From assembly GCA_949128115.1 (NCBI GenBank), contig OX421961.1, positions 102,656,363 through 102,720,362 of the forward strand: a stretch of DNA of 64,000 bases, given 5' to 3'. A program made the translations under genes and the position numbers. Position 1 is the first letter of the stretch. Every line of letters starts with the position of its first letter. Below are positions 33,650 through 47,065 of this stretch, piece after piece. The notes under the pieces are model-generated. The model did no database searches. It was not told the origin of the DNA and saw only the letters and a program-made list of their open reading frames with translations. Origin of the DNA: Anaspis maculata (taxonomy: Eukaryota > Arthropoda > Insecta > Coleoptera > Scraptiidae).

Positions 33650-34010
33650 CCGAGCGTTCATAAATTAAATGGGTCAAGGGTGCCTATGAGTTTGAAAACA
33701 TCTGTCGGAACTAGCATCGTTCATTTGATGTCTGTAATTTTTTGGTTATCGTAATTTGTCAAACCAGTCACAATTTTCGTTTTCGGAACATTCTAAATGT
33801 GGTTTTCACGGCAGGGCACAAAACCTACATGATCTAGGAGTATTTTTGAACTTGAAGTATTCTCATGCACGTATGGCAGATCAGAAATCAATAATATGGG
33901 AAGTAACTTGTCAAAGTTTGACAAATTAATTACAAAAAGATTACGCTAGTTTCGACAGACGTTTTTGAATCCACAGGCACCCTTGACCCATTTAATTTAT
34001 GAACGCTCGG
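33650..34010. mobile_element. 361-bp MITE, ends CCGAGCGTTCAT, TA duplication
   Basis: The arms of about 63 bp (CCGAGCGTTCATAAATTAAA onward, including GGGTCAAGGGTGCC) are inverted at 33950-34010. TA flanks each border (33648-33649, 34011-34012). Noncoding. Confidence 0.85.
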
Positions 34011-34019
34011 TACTACCCT

Positions 34020-37000
34020 AATGTGTCGCTTCGAGTTCTGATGAGTGCCCTTAGCTTTCAAAAAGCAAATGAAACGAACTCATATGCAGTTTTTGTACAA
34101 CAAGCTGTTTTCAGAATTATCGGTGATTTTGCATTGGTACACTCGTGGCATTATACCCAAAAATTTTGGGGAGCCTGATGTATGAGATCATGCTAAATAC
34201 TTTGAACAATTTCATACAATTTCTCGTACTAAATCGCATGTAATCTTGACCATGTTACACGTTTGACTAGCATAAGTTTATGAGGGCTACTGGAGTTGGC
34301 TAAGTGGAATTAAGTAGTGTCACAAAAAGCGAAAGATTCCACAGCGGTGACGTTGAATTTCAGAGGAGAAAAGCATGCAGTGAAAAATGAAATGAGCTTG
34401 GCCGGCGGCATTTTTTCTCTGTATATACCAATCTGATTGATCCAAAGCGGAATCCAAGGTATGACTTACGAGTCTTACGACCAATTCCTCCAATTCGTCC
34501 AGCCATATGACGGTAACGACCAACATCACAGGCATCGGCAATCAGCGGGCAATAATTAGACGGACGCGGTCGAGGACAATGCCATGGGAACTCTCTTCGA
34601 TCTGAGATTTTATGCGCAAGATAATAAAATCCCGTACAAAAAAGGACTACACTCGGTTTCTACCGGCGTACGCGGTAACTAACAGATCAACCGATTCAAT
34701 TTGAGATAATATTTCATGGGCAAACAAGCTCGCAATCAGACAGCTACATTATATTATGTTATTGTAATATTCATCTGCTGATGCTGTTCGAACATTTCCA
34801 TTTCGTTCCTCCTCAAGAAAGCTCGCCGCGCAGAGAGAGAATCAGTATTCGCGTTCCAGACTGGGGTCCATAATGCCATTTGCTTTATTTTCAGAGTCAG
34901 CTTATAATTACAACGTCACCACTTCTGCATTTCACATAATTCACCGGGACAAAAAAAGAGTTCGAAATTAATTTGCACGTCGCGTACTCTGGATGCCATT
35001 CGCCATATCCTAAATAGTTCCAGCCGGGCCTGATGGGGAGAAACTTTTAGAAATTGTTGTTGTTTCTCCCGACGAGGACGATGATGATGATGAAGGCAAA
35101 TAACATCACGGAGCGAAATATGCAACGTTAATTTGTTCAAAACTATGTTACGCACAAAAAGATTATTTAATACCGGGTTGCGAAGAGGAGTGGAAGCAGT
35201 TGTCTTTTAAATTTAATTGTCCAAACACAATACATTACATTAACTCACTTTTTGGTTAGGGGTAGGGGAATGTAAACATCGTTCTTCTCTCGATGACGTC
35301 GGGAGCTGGGAAAAAAGGTATCTATACTGATAAGAGAGAATAGGTAGCCATTTTTGCAGATCGCATAATTTTGAAAAGTTGGACATTTTACCTCAGTCAA
35401 TTTCTTCTTGTTGACCATTAAATCTTTGCTGAAGACGGTCTTTGTGGTTGACCAGGTAAATCACCGCTGCGTCCACTCTGGATACTGAGAAAACCCACAA
35501 CATCCGACGGGTACGTTCTTCACCTTTTCATTGGCTCTTGTACACCCTAGTTACACCCTTCTCTACGAATAAATTCGTTCTTAGGTTTTTGTATGTGGCT
35601 GGATAACACCCCCAGCATTTTGAACAACGATCTTACCACGACCAAATTCCACCCCTTTGACGAGCGTATCAGCTACAACTCCGTAGTCCTCATCGTGCAA
35701 CCCGGACTCTTGAGTGTTGTGGTTTGGCTAGCCGTCCTCTCGGACCACCATACCATCGCCGGGCACAATTACGTCCACCACGAGCAGCCAAATCAACACC
35801 AGCACTCCTAACCGCCTGGACCCACGCACCACCCTTAGAGACGGGATCCCAATCCAGTCTCTAGATAATTTCTTCGGCGGCGTAACACCGGCAGGCCAGC
35901 GGAGGCACATCACCTCGGGGGCGGCTGTAAGTCTTGTCTCCACTTCTAGCATTGCTGGCGCAGTAGTCGTAGTTTCTATTTCTCGGTATATGTTTCGCGA
36001 ACCGTGTCGCATCTAAAACACTTGAGCTCAGGTAATTTTAGGCCGTGTGACTCGTCGGTATCACCTACCCGGGGATCGTACCCTAATACGCGAGAAACTA
36101 TTGTGACAGTTTTCAGGGATTTGGGGCCTGGACCCAGGTCTTGTCTTCGAGGGAGATTTAACCTCAATCTTCAACCTGCAACAGGGAAACGTAGTCAACC
36201 ACTATTGCGTAAATAATATCTATCGCTCATTTACCACGGTGTACAACAAACGCAAAAATAAAGACTACTTTCCTTCGTCGAAGCCACAAATTATTACTGT
36301 TTTTTTTGTTCTCATAGCTCTCCGACCAAGTTTCACTTTGTTGGCAGTGACGTTCTGTCACTTCTCACCCTAGCCTTCATTATTACAAAACACACTAACA
36401 ACTATATCACTATTACCGGAGATTCCTCTGGGATGCGGGATAAATGAAGATATGGCGATATGGTGTAATTCATCCGAGATGACGCTGAAGAATTTCTTTG
36501 TGGCGAACCGCGGTCCAGCCCTTTGGATATCATCACCAAAGAAGGCACATTAACAGAATTTGAAGAAGCAAAAGAATCCTCGACATCGAACCCATATTCA
36601 CGCAAAGATCAAAAACAAAAACGCAGCTGCGCGGGTCGCTATCATCAGGTTGCAATTGATACAGTTGCTCGTATATCGGTAATTGTATCGGATGTTATTC
36701 AAGATTCGGTATTGAATGACAACCACTCATCTCGATACACCTGACCACATTGCAGCGGAGTGAAAAAAAAGTCGTTTACTGAGAGAATATATCGTTGCAA
36801 GTTGCTCCGCTACGTTCGTTTGTCTTTAATTTTAACTAGAGTACCTAATGATCTAGAATTGCATTATACCAGGCTCAAAATGGAATACTTATGCAGATTG
36901 GCTTTCAATTATCTTTTCTTGCATTAATTAGACGATCTTGAGTAGGCATGTGTGTGTTCAGTAGTAGTTTTGCGCTACGTCTGAAAATCGTAGATGATGT

Positions 37001-38130
37001 AAATCATCCATCAGAAGCCATAAAAATAAAATATCTCGAGAGCTCGTTAGCACTCATGAGTTACATGCACCTTTTCGAGCCCGTAAACAACTACTTAATT
37101 TTGTACAATGACACTATGGCATTGAAACCAGGAGGCGATGAAATTATTATTTTTCTTCTCTTATGTATAATATATTTGAAAAATAAACGCCACCGCCCAG
37201 TATGAATGGCGCTTAAGTTGAATACCAAACGAAGGACGACTGAGTTAAGATGAAGTTTGAAAATTTTGTCCACGAGAAGAATTATCTATAGAGGCCCAAT
37301 GGTGATAGCGACACCGCTTCCAACTTTTCAGTGTCAAAATTCCAATAATAATAATTAGATATAATAATCTCGTTTCTCGTAATTATTCATAATTTATTAT
37401 AGCTCGTGCGGAGGCTTCTTCTTCTTCTTGCTTCTTACAACTCTTGTTGCGTGGTTACATAGTATTGTTGCAAATCTACGTTGGGTTCGCAATTTTTTTT
37501 CAGTCAAAAGTTTTTATTTAGAATATTTAAGAACATTGTAAAAGCTCATAAGTGACATTCGAGTTCTCTACCAGGATACCTGCAGGAAGAATCCCCGTGA
37601 TCTAGGCTGCCTTTTCCCTTTGTAAAACTGAACTGATAATTTGTATTAAATAATTTGTCGCTCTGAATTTAGACATCAAAGGTACAATTTATTACACCCT
37701 ATATATTTCCGGAATCGCTTCTTTTATACCAGCAAACGGATTTCAGAACGTTCTCGTAGACTCCTTCCGAAAAGTCTTCGACGGTTCCAGCAACTCGACC
37801 ACTCTTTTTTCACACGGCTCCTCCGCCAATTGTACATGTTTGCGACTTATCAATGAATCAGAGCAGTCTATACAACTGCAGAAGATATAATATCAACAAT
37901 TATCAGACAAAACATTTTTCGCCAGTAAAATACTATCTCTTCCACCTGCTTAAACAGAATATTGTTAGATGATACTCCGGTTGCAGTAACTTTTGTCAGG
38001 GTCAGAAGGGAGATTCATCCCCCAAACAAAAATTTTACAAAAAAAATGTTTATTTCCTGCATGTCCAATGGAGAAGCATTTTTTACTTTAAAGTGCCTAA
38101 GTGATAATAGTATTATATGACAGTGATAAT
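34020..38130. other. Stretch without recognised intact genes
   Basis: No gene was recognised. At 36030-35850 on the minus strand, ELKCFRCDTV followed in another frame by KHIPRNRNYDYC loosely resembles a retroelement gag zinc knuckle. The evidence is too thin for an entry of its own. Trinucleotide ATG/GAT and CTT patches occur at 35080-35095 and 37405-37430. Confidence 0.35.
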
Positions 38131-38661
38131 ATTATACAGGCTGGCCCAACGAAAACAGAATAGAGGGGTTTTCGGGCATTTCGCCTCATTTTTTTGAAAA
38201 TATATAGCTCGGACAGGTCGATTTCTATATTGAAGGGGACATCCGAAACATACATTGGCGAATTTCCATCTTCAACCCTCTCACCCCCACCCACCCCAAC
38301 TTCGAAGTTCCAAATGACACCACCCACCTTGCGATACATCAAATTGAAGAGAATTAAATTCTCTTTCTGGAAGAATATTTCAATAATTTCCAACCCCACC
38401 CCCCTTCTTCCTAAAATTGTCTGAGTTTCCAATGTAACCAATGTAATATTTTTGACCTCTTTTCTTGACCTCCTAATTCTCTTCAGTACAGTCAACGTCA
38501 TCCTGAGCAGCATCGAAGAAGAACATTTTCTGTGTAAAAAGTGCCACCCAAATCCACCCCTTCACCCCCCCACCCCAACTTCAAAATCTAAAATGACACT
38601 CCCTACTTTGTGAAACATCAAATTGAAGGGAACTAAATTCTTTTCCTGAATAATAGATATT

Positions 38662-38774
38662 TATTGTATTAGGAGTATAAGTGACACTTTATGTGACGCA
38701 GTATGGACGTTTAAGCGAGGCGAATTAAATCCATACGAGTCACATAAAGCCACTTATACTCCGAATACAATACA
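38662..38774. repeat. Hairpin insertion, ends TATTGTATTAGGAGTATAAGTG
   Basis: TATTGTATTAGGAGTATAAG pairs with CTTATACTCCGAATACAATA, and inside that CACTTTATGTGAC pairs with GTCACATAAAG. It is probably a small palindromic MITE in the middle of the fold-back. Confidence 0.6.
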
Positions 38775-38914
38775 ATGTTTCATTTTCAAACAATCATTTT
38801 GTACACGGAATATTAAAAAAAAAAAAATTGAAAAAAGACCAAGTTGCCTGGCGTCGATCACGATGGTTTCTATAGGCGACAACCATGCTGCAATCAACCC
38901 ACTTTTACGCCGGC

Positions 38915-38980
38915 GGAGGTATAAGTACTTTTATGCCGCCGCCAGCGGAGTATAAGTACTTTTACGCCGCTCAATGCCGG
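38915..38980. repeat. Two-copy tandem with GTATAAGTACTTTTA(T/C)GCCGC
   Basis: Two adjacent units share GTATAAGTACTTTTATGCCGC and GTATAAGTACTTTTACGCCGC. The spacing is about 32 bases, and each is preceded by GGCGGAG/AGCGGA. Confidence 0.7.
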
Positions 38981-40127
38981 TGTCATAGAAATGCCCCTTA
39001 TGCCTTGTCAACACAGTCACAAAAGTGCCATGTTATAATGACGTTTGAAAATAAAATATATTAAGAATTTTCAAAAAGCCCTAAAATACTCCGAATGTCC
39101 AATTTATTAGGGGAGGGGTTGAAAATTTGAAAAAAAATGTTTTCAGAAGGAGAAATCAATTCTTTTTAATTCGATGTATCACAAAGTGGGTGGTGTCTGT
39201 TAAATTTTGAAGTTGGGGTGGGGGAGAGGAGAGAGGTAAATTTGGGTAGCACTTTTCTCCATTTAAATTGTTTCCCTTATATTCTATTTAGGATGACGCT
39301 GATTAAATTGAAGAGTTGAGGGGGCGAGAATATTAAATGGAACAGTCAAAAAAATTTAGGAAGATGAGGGGTAGGGTTAAAAATTTTGAAAAAAATTTTT
39401 TCATAAAAAGAATTTGATTCTCTTTGATTTGAAGTATCGCAAAGTAGATGGTGTCATTTAAAATTCTGAAGTTGAGGTGGGTAGGGGTGATGGGGCTGAA
39501 GATAGAAATTTGCCAATGTATGTTTCAGATGTCCCCCTCGATATAAAAATCGACCTGTCTGAGCTTTTTACAAAAAAATGAGGTGAAATGCCCGAAAACC
39601 CCTCTGTTCTGTTTTTGTTGGGCCACCCTGTATACGAGTTTCATAAAATATAGTATTGTCACACGACTGTTTTTGGGACATGACGAGCTTCCGAGTGCTC
39701 CAAAGGAACGAGTGTGACAATACGTCTTAATTAACGAGTATAATATACTATTCCATCAATACTTTTTCCTATAATAATCACCTATAGAAATTGGAAATTC
39801 TGGCTGCTAAAAATAGAAACGTTTGACAGGTGACACTTCAGAACTGACGTTCGCCTACCTTCTAATGGCAATAAATTGTTTCTGTTGGTTGAAAAACAGT
39901 TTAATAATATGCTTCATTAGAGCACTGTTTTCGATGTGATAATAATGAATCCATTAGTAACGCAAAGTGGATAAAATAATTTTATATTCCTTATGTAAAG
40001 AACGATAATCCATTCGAGTTGAAAAACAACACAATTACATCAAATTATGCAAATTATCGATCATCAATCGTTTATAGTACATCTTTTGATTACATTACAA
40101 TAAACTAACCAGAGTTCACTCCCTGAC

Positions 40128-41102
40128 GTGCGCTTCGCTTAAAACAAAAACTCTATCCATTAAAGCGATGGCAACTCATAATCATCATGTACTTTCAATA
40201 GACAATCGAAATGTATCTATCAATTTTGGAATTTTGACGTTTCTCGAGATCGCCATCTTCATCTTAATCATTTTTCGGCAGATCCACTTGGGATTTAGGG
40301 CCCATAGTCACTTTTGATGGACAATCGGAATGCACCTGTCGCATTTAAATTTTGATATTCCCCGAGGCCATCATTTTGAACAGTTACATTTTTCAACCGA
40401 TCCATTGAAATTTTGAATCAACATGCCTATACTTTTATTCGACAATCGAAATGCATCTGTCAAATTTTGAATTTTGCTGTTTCCGAAGGCCACCATCTTG
40501 AACATTTACATTTTGATACCGAAATAACCCCCATGATCAAAACAGATACACCATCAATCGCTTACGCCTTTGTTCAACTGACCAGACAATACCCATCTAC
40601 ACGCGTCTTGTTTTAAAACATATAACCGCCACAGTTGAGGCAGAAAATCCAAAACACCATAATTTGGACAAAATGATGACAATTATTATAAGGACAAAGT
40701 AGTACAAGGTGTTCTTTTGATAATGCTATAGCAATGTGTAATTCAATTTCAATGGCTTCTGTCAATCAAAGTAAGCAGCTGATAGCATGACGGCATTCCG
40801 TAGCACAACTTCAAGTTTTGTTTGACACTACAATTGTATAGTTGTCAGGCGTCAATATTGCGAACTCGGGATATGGGACAGAATGAAAAACTGCAAGTTG
40901 CAACTTGAAATTTTTATTTCAAAATTAAAAGTTTGCATCCATTTCTAAACCAATTGCTTCTGTCTAAGTCCAACTCCATATTATGATGAATGAATGGTTA
41001 CCATATTTCCTAGAAGAGCCTCAATTTGAAATGAAGCTTTTGCCAGATGTTACAGCGGGTCGAGATGCAACTCAAGTGTAGACATTTCTTATCCTCTTCT
41101 TA
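40128..41102. repeat. Dispersed repeat X, copy 1, with internal ~120-bp tandem units
   Basis: About 975 bases from TGCGCTTCGCTTAAAAC to GTAGACATTTCTTATCC recur at 47304-48303 with only scattered differences. Within it, three imperfect units of about 120 bp each start around GACAATCGAAATGYATCTGTC (near 40200, 40320 and 40440) and alternate with GCCATCWTCTTGAAC strings. No ORF longer than 67 codons. Termini show no inverted repeat; the class is unknown. Confidence 0.8.
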
Positions 41103-41109
41103 AGGATCC

Positions 41110-44100
41110 TGCCTGTGAATATCCGGTCATTGACAAAGCGCCCAAAGAAAACCCGCAGCGACTTTTCAGTACTGCGCTTCCTGCTAAGACTATAAAATGT
41201 GAGATCAAACAAAAATATGAAACTTCAAGTTAACAGGATTTCACCATGTCTTAATACGATGGGCAAGATGGCGGCGAAACCATAAAATTCAGCTTAAAAC
41301 CAATAAAGTCTATGAGAGATGAGATCAGATTCTCAGTTTCATGAAAATCGGTTGAGTAATACAAATAAAAGATTTCAAGTGACAGCCAAGATGGCGGAGA
41401 AGTTAATGGCTAGATACATAAGATCGGCTCATATAACCTCTAATGCGGTGATTTTTCCCAAAGTACTATTTGCAATATTGTTACGATGCTCGCTGGGAGA
41501 CTTCGATTCGAGAATAAGCCATGAACCCGCGTAGACTCCGACTTGGGAGTGAGCGAGCATACAAACAAACCCGTAAAATAGGCGGAGGAGCTATTTGACA
41601 GCTTGCCGTGGATTCATTGTGAAGCTGCTGAACAAAAAAATCCATCATTGTACACCATTGTACTTCTTTTCAACTTTTCATTCAGTTTTTGAAGTCTCAA
41701 AAATTGCGTTTAAAAGTTTAATGGTGGGTATAGTGTTTTACGCAGTTATGCTTCCACCTAGAAAAAGGCAACTTCTATATGTAATAATTGCCGGATATTT
41801 TCCGCTATCATCAGTCGATACCTGCCAGAAGTACATCGATAAAACACGGATTTGGTCAAAACAACTTTGCCACTGAAATAACTCGGGAATATCACCGGCC
41901 GATGATGATGTTTATGGCAGGAATTTATCGAATCGCCGGTGCTTACTGATAATTCCACAGCTCCTTAAGTACGATATAGCTACCAATACGCAAATGAACT
42001 AATAAAATACGTGCAAGTGTCCCGGCATGGTCAAGCAAGCCAGAGCCAGGGAACCAGCGCGTCTCGAAAGCGAAATAAATGGTAGGCCGTAAACGTCGGT
42101 GATTTAATTGTAAATGAAATAAAGAAAGGGGTCCGTCCGTCGTCGTTCGGTCCATTCGTCCAGCGCACCACTACTCTCCGATGCCCGGTGGAGTTTGGAC
42201 TGGTTTATTTTTTTAATTTGTCGATCGTCTCATTAAGCGTCCGGTAGCTTCATTTCTTAATTAACATCTCTAGCGTGTTATCGCAAAGAGTGATGTCGGG
42301 TCGGCTGTCTTTATGTACCACTCCAGATAGTCTCCTTTAGTGGATTTTGTGTAGGTCTACCTGTTTTATATCTCTGCATAGACACGCACACCTCTTATAT
42401 CTTCGCTCCGACGCCCGAACGGTCTGGCACTTTATCACCCGGCCAGGCCGAACCTTAAATTTGTCCGAGATAATAATTATTATTCGATGCGGTGTCCGAT
42501 GGGGACGCTCTGCGTAACTTTATTATTGGCGTGAGAGCCGCAGATATGACCAAGCTGGCTCCTTTGGCTCCTTCCAGCAGGGTATAGCTTTGAAGAGTTT
42601 GAATATTTCACATATTCAACTCTACTAACGCCTCGAGTGCTGAACTGCTTACGATGCCGCATAAAAAAAGTTTAGTCTCAGATTTACGTTACACATATAA
42701 AAGCAATGTGTAGCCTAAAGATGAAATGACAAGTTTATAACGTGGAGTTGGCAACGGCGCCAGAAGCTGTGATAAAACAGATGATAGTCTGGAAACTGGA
42801 CGTAGAAAGCAACGAAGAAGAGACCGCGAGGGAAACCCCCAGGACACGACTGATTGCATGATGCATACATCCAGCAAATGAAACGTGCGAGAAGAAATGC
42901 GGAAATTCTTGTGAATGAATTATTCGATTGATTTGTTATCAGTAGTTCTTGGAAAGGTAACATTTGGTTCAGCATTACCGCCCACTTACGGACATTCGCG
43001 ATCGCGGTATATTTCTCAAGTAGTATTCGTGGGCAATTCACGGTTGATGATAGGTTCAGACCTCAAGAAAGCCTTATTTTATCACACTTGAAATGAGCAA
43101 AGCACAGCTATGGCTCAAAAAGAGCACTATAGTCTTTGAGAAGAAACCCACATTAAAGAAAGATCTGAGTTTGAAACTCCGAAAAACTCTCGAAAACCGT
43201 TTATACCTGCAAGGGTCTACAAAACAAAATCCAAGAAAACCCGCATGATTCCTCAACTTCGATTGTTTCTCTACGTATTTCAAGTGGATGAACCACCATT
43301 TTTGCTCAGAATCAAGAAGTTTTTAAGAAACAACATTTCCTACGAGAAACTTTTCAAAAAATGTAACGGACTCACCGAGCCGCAAAGTGGGGCTTGGATG
43401 TTTGATGGTCGGTCCATCTAAGCACTGCCACTGGGACCGACAAGCGCACGGTTTGACTTGGATTTCGTGTTTGACCCTATGAAAGCAGGTGTGGATGTCC
43501 GACACATTCACGCCCTGCGCCGGTGCGTTACTGGCTTCGTCAGCCTCCCCAACTGCGCTGTCAATTTTTCTCTTGACATTGCCATATTGCCGGTTTCAGG
43601 CATATTGAGCTCGGAGTTTCAGCCGGCTTAGAATCAGAGGAGCCCCGCCAGTGGTTATACTTCTGGATCAAGGGACTTCAACATTTCGATCTTTAACTCG
43701 GCAGTATGAAGAGAAGATACAACAAAATAGAGTCATCATGACATCAAATTATCACCAGCCAAGTGACTCCAGAAGTAGGAAAACTGTTTCAATGTAAATG
43801 AATTTGAATAAGTGTGAGTATTATGGATCGACTACCCATACCTACAGGAGTTTCAAAAGAATCGCTAGCTGGGTTCTTCTCGAACTATGGTAGTTGCTTT
43901 CTTTCAGTCAGGATCACGGATCATGATCGGAAAATTTGCTCACTAGATTCGTTAGATCGGTTACACGTGACACACCCAACCAATTCAGTCAGCGAATTTC
44001 CGAATCATGATCTGTGATACTGGCCGAAAGAATACGGCTCTGATCTGAAGTTTTTCTTTGGCGAAATGCCCCTCAATCACCCTGTATTATTAAACTTGCT

Positions 44101-46047
44101 TCTTCCACCATACGAAAAACTTGAATATTTTATGCAACATTACGCCTCGAGTGTTCATTACCGGTATTAAAATCAATCGATACATTATACTTTAGTACTT
44201 TACCCGGTAGATAAACCATGCGATAGATAATTTCATAACCGCTCGATTATCTGCAGGTATGGAGCAGAGCGGCGACTCGATGCATATCTCAGGGTTACTC
44301 AGTTTTTGTCGAGAATGAATATTAAAACTTTAATCACTGGTAGCGCAAGGTGCACTATATGAATGAGTAATGGGCTTGAGCCCGCAATCTTATACAAGTT
44401 GTTTATATTTTATAAAATTTCCAATATATGAAAAACTCCTCAATGTCGCATAAATAATAAATAATAATTGTATTCAGTGTCTAATTGCTTCTTTTACTTG
44501 CTAGACTTTTAATTGGAGCTTATGCTGGTGCACAGAATGGTATAGGCCGACTATGAGATATGCAGGCATGATTTATGAAGAACGAAAAAACTATACGACG
44601 GCTTCTTCAGTCTCAGCTTCATTAATGAAATTTCGGTAGTATATCCCGACGTAATAAGGCGAATTCAAGCACCGTCATGGCTAATCATCGACGCGGCCCT
44701 TTTACCATAAGACCTGTGTCATGTTCCGTACTCTTTCCTAGCCCATCCCACTTTGCCGGCCGTTTAATTAAAAAGTAAACCAAATTGTTATTCTTCGTAG
44801 TTTTAGTATCAACGAAAACTTGATTACAAAAAAAAATGAAAGTGAACATAACAACATCTTGAACAAAAATACCAACTTTAAGCTTGTACCTGAACTGATC
44901 GCAAGGGCTTAGCCTTTATATTATGGTTGTACCCCAGTTGAGATACAGGTCTATGAAAGCAACCTTCATAAGCCCAGTCATGATAGGCCGCAGAAATGAA
45001 TCAAACCCTGTGAAATGATTTGTTACATGCTGAATTTTTGGTGATACATTCTATAGGGGACATTATTCGACCCCATATGTTTATTGGAACTTTTCTTCCT
45101 ATTTTTTGACGAAGATTGAGCTGGTCAATATTGCGGTCTAATTTCGGGACACCTGTAGAACGAGAGAGCGACACAGCAAGGCAGAAGGAAGAAAGGTACC
45201 TACTACTTAGAATGTGTGGTTTTTGAAGAGTGAAGCACTCAATCTGATGGTCAAACGTCGGACTCCGCACCACCGAGTCTCAAAATCAAACCTCCAATGG
45301 CACACCACCAAATCGAAAAAATCCATCTCATCACCCACTGATCCATAAAGAAACGATCTCATGAAATACGCATAGAATTTTAAGCGAAACGGCGTCTCGT
45401 CGGTTTTTGCATCGCGCGCGGACTAGATAAGATTCGAACACATAACATAAATATTTCATGGTGTCGAATGTCGGAGACGTAGCATACGGTTTATAAAACG
45501 CATGGCACACTCGTACCACGAAGATGACGATCGAGAGAAAAGAAAATTCGATCACTTTTTCGGCCCTATCATCACCGAGCAAAGATTCACCCAAAAACCG
45601 GCCGGCCGCGCGGACGCGACGTCTGGCCCAGCAGCAGCAGCGTCATCAGACGAAACAAATAAATACATCGCATCTTTATGGATTTGTCGCAAAATTCTTT
45701 CTGATTCTCAAGGTCAATGCTACTTCTCAAGCGATCCAGATACCCGAAGAAGAAGAAGAAGAGTGAAGAACTCGATTACCGATGCCATTGTTTCGGAGAA
45801 GATGCTACCGTGCTGCGCGTCACCCAAGACGTGATGTATGCTGCATTTCACTTTCGGCAGCTTTTTGTTCCAGCGATGCACCAGCAGTCCGCTCTTTGGT
45901 CTTCGTCCTCCTCAGCTGGAGGTTGTTGTGTTATGTTGATGACAAAAAAAGTCTCGCGTCCATCCGCTATTATAAGAGCACGGGACCTACTTATAAATAT
46001 ATCTACACATAACGTCCAGTTTTGAAACGATTTATATTTTGTTTCAG
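41110..46047. other. Stretch without recognised exons (upstream of the zinc-finger exon)
   Basis: I looked for further Cys-x2-Cys...His-x3-His coding units on the plus strand and found none. A 110-codon ORF at 45502-45834 has no recognisable domain, and no splice signals connect it to the zinc-finger exon. This may be intron sequence. Confidence 0.4.
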
Positions 46048-46131
46048 GTGATAAACCACATGCGTGCGATCTTTGCAATAAGAAGTTTGCGTTGGCTTGC
46101 AACTTGAGGGCGCACATGAAGACACATGAAG
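46048..46131 (+). CDS. Internal exon of a C2H2 zinc-finger gene
   Basis: The exon encodes DKPHACDLCNKKFALACNLR followed by AHMKTHE, one complete C2H2 finger (Cys-x2-Cys-x12-His-x3-His) preceded by a G-DKP linker. It is bounded by TTTTGTTTCAG (ending 46047) and GGTAATTTTC (donor from 46132). Both splice borders split a Gly codon after its first base, so it is a symmetric phase-1 exon that joins exactly in frame to the exon at 54788. The product should be a nuclear DNA-binding transcription regulator; the linker implies at least one finger upstream. Upstream exons were not found in this window. I do not recognise the orthologue with certainty. Confidence 0.85.
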
Positions 46132-46593
46132 GTAATTTTCTTTTTAGTACCCATATATTTAGATGATGTTTCGAAACTAAAGGGAAAATTTTTTTGTCGT
46201 GCGTCAAGTGACTTGTGATTTCCTGAAAATCTCTTTTCAGACTCGCTGTCATCTTGACCCACTACAAAAATAACGTCAAATGACTTCCCTCTTTATTATT
46301 TGAACTAACAGGGTAAACAATCTCTTCCGGTTCTAATGACTTAAACCCTACCCCAGCCCCCCTCATGTGAAAATGGCATAATTAACAAATGCCCAAATAC
46401 GACATTGACTGTCAGCTAGGAGCTAAAACTACACGCCTCGTCGTTTTCGCTGATCAGAACTAATGACATTATGAAAGTTTAATAGTGTATGAAATTATCA
46501 TCATAGACAAAACTTGAAACAATTCAAATTGCCCGCCAACATTGCACATTTTATAGATTTGACTGATTGTACAGGATGTTCACGTTGAGATTG

Positions 46594-46793
46594 CGCTGGG
46601 TGCTTTCCACCTAGACGGTACAAATACCACCAGACGGCACATGTTCCATGGTGTGGCACAAAATTTTAGGTGATCCAATGAACGGCGCAGAACCGAGTAG
46701 GAACACGTAGATGGAAAGCACCGTTTGGAACCCGCACATGCGTAAATGGCAGGTGTACCGAACTTGGGGCTAGGTGGAAAGCACGCGCTGTAT
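46594..46793. mobile_element. ~200-bp element with GTGCTTTCCACCTAG inverted ends
   Basis: GGTGCTTTCCACCTAG near 46600 is matched by CTAGGTGGAAAGCAC near 46785; a third partial GGAAAGCACC occurs at 46713. The exact borders and the duplication are unclear. Confidence 0.5.
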
Positions 46794-46799
46794 ACTATA

Positions 46800-46841
46800 A
46801 CCCGTAAGTGTTATAGTATAACCCGTAAGTGTTATAGTATA
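46800..46841. repeat. Two-copy 21-bp tandem (ACCCGTAAGTGTTATAGTATA)
   Basis: The unit ACCCGTAAGTGTTATAGTAT is repeated twice with no differences, immediately before the TATA that borders the next element. Confidence 0.8.
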
Positions 46842-47065
46842 CAGGTGTCCCGAAAATACACCGACAACATTCTAGGGTAGCTTCCTCTCATCAAAACAAG
46901 AAAAAAAGTTCCAATGAACATGGGCACGAAAACGCTTCCTAAGGGAGCTACAGGCCCCTAAAGGTGGGACCCTGAAGATGGTGTTTATTTAATATTTCCG
47001 AAACCGTTCAAGGGAAATCAATCAAACTTGACACATTGATTAACTTTTATATGCCCAACAAAATT

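Larger units (their letters stand above)
38137..39630. mobile_element. 1.5-kb fold-back element, ends CAGGGTGGCCCAAC, TATA duplication
   Basis: The left end is CAGGCTGGCCCAACGAAAAC and the right end is the inverted CAGGGTGGCCCAACAAAAAC. TATA lies on both sides (38133-38136, 39631-39634). The arms of 350 bp or more contain CCCCTCTATTCTG-type, GGTCGATTTCTATAT and CACCCCAACTTC blocks, repeated twice within each arm. The middle (38660-39060) holds an extra hairpin and a two-copy GC-rich tandem. A 138-codon minus ORF lies in one arm and has no family features. Confidence 0.85.

Noticed and set aside
35850..36167. Possible retroelement gag zinc knuckle on the minus strand (CFRCDTV...)
   Set aside because: Requires a frame change, lacks the final cysteine, and no other gag or pol motif is nearby.
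38097..38513. 138-codon minus ORF as a gene
   Set aside because: It lies in one arm of a fold-back element and has no family features.
45502..45834. 110-codon ORF just upstream of the zinc-finger exon, possible upstream exon
   Set aside because: No zinc-finger pattern and no splice donor in the right phase could be supported.
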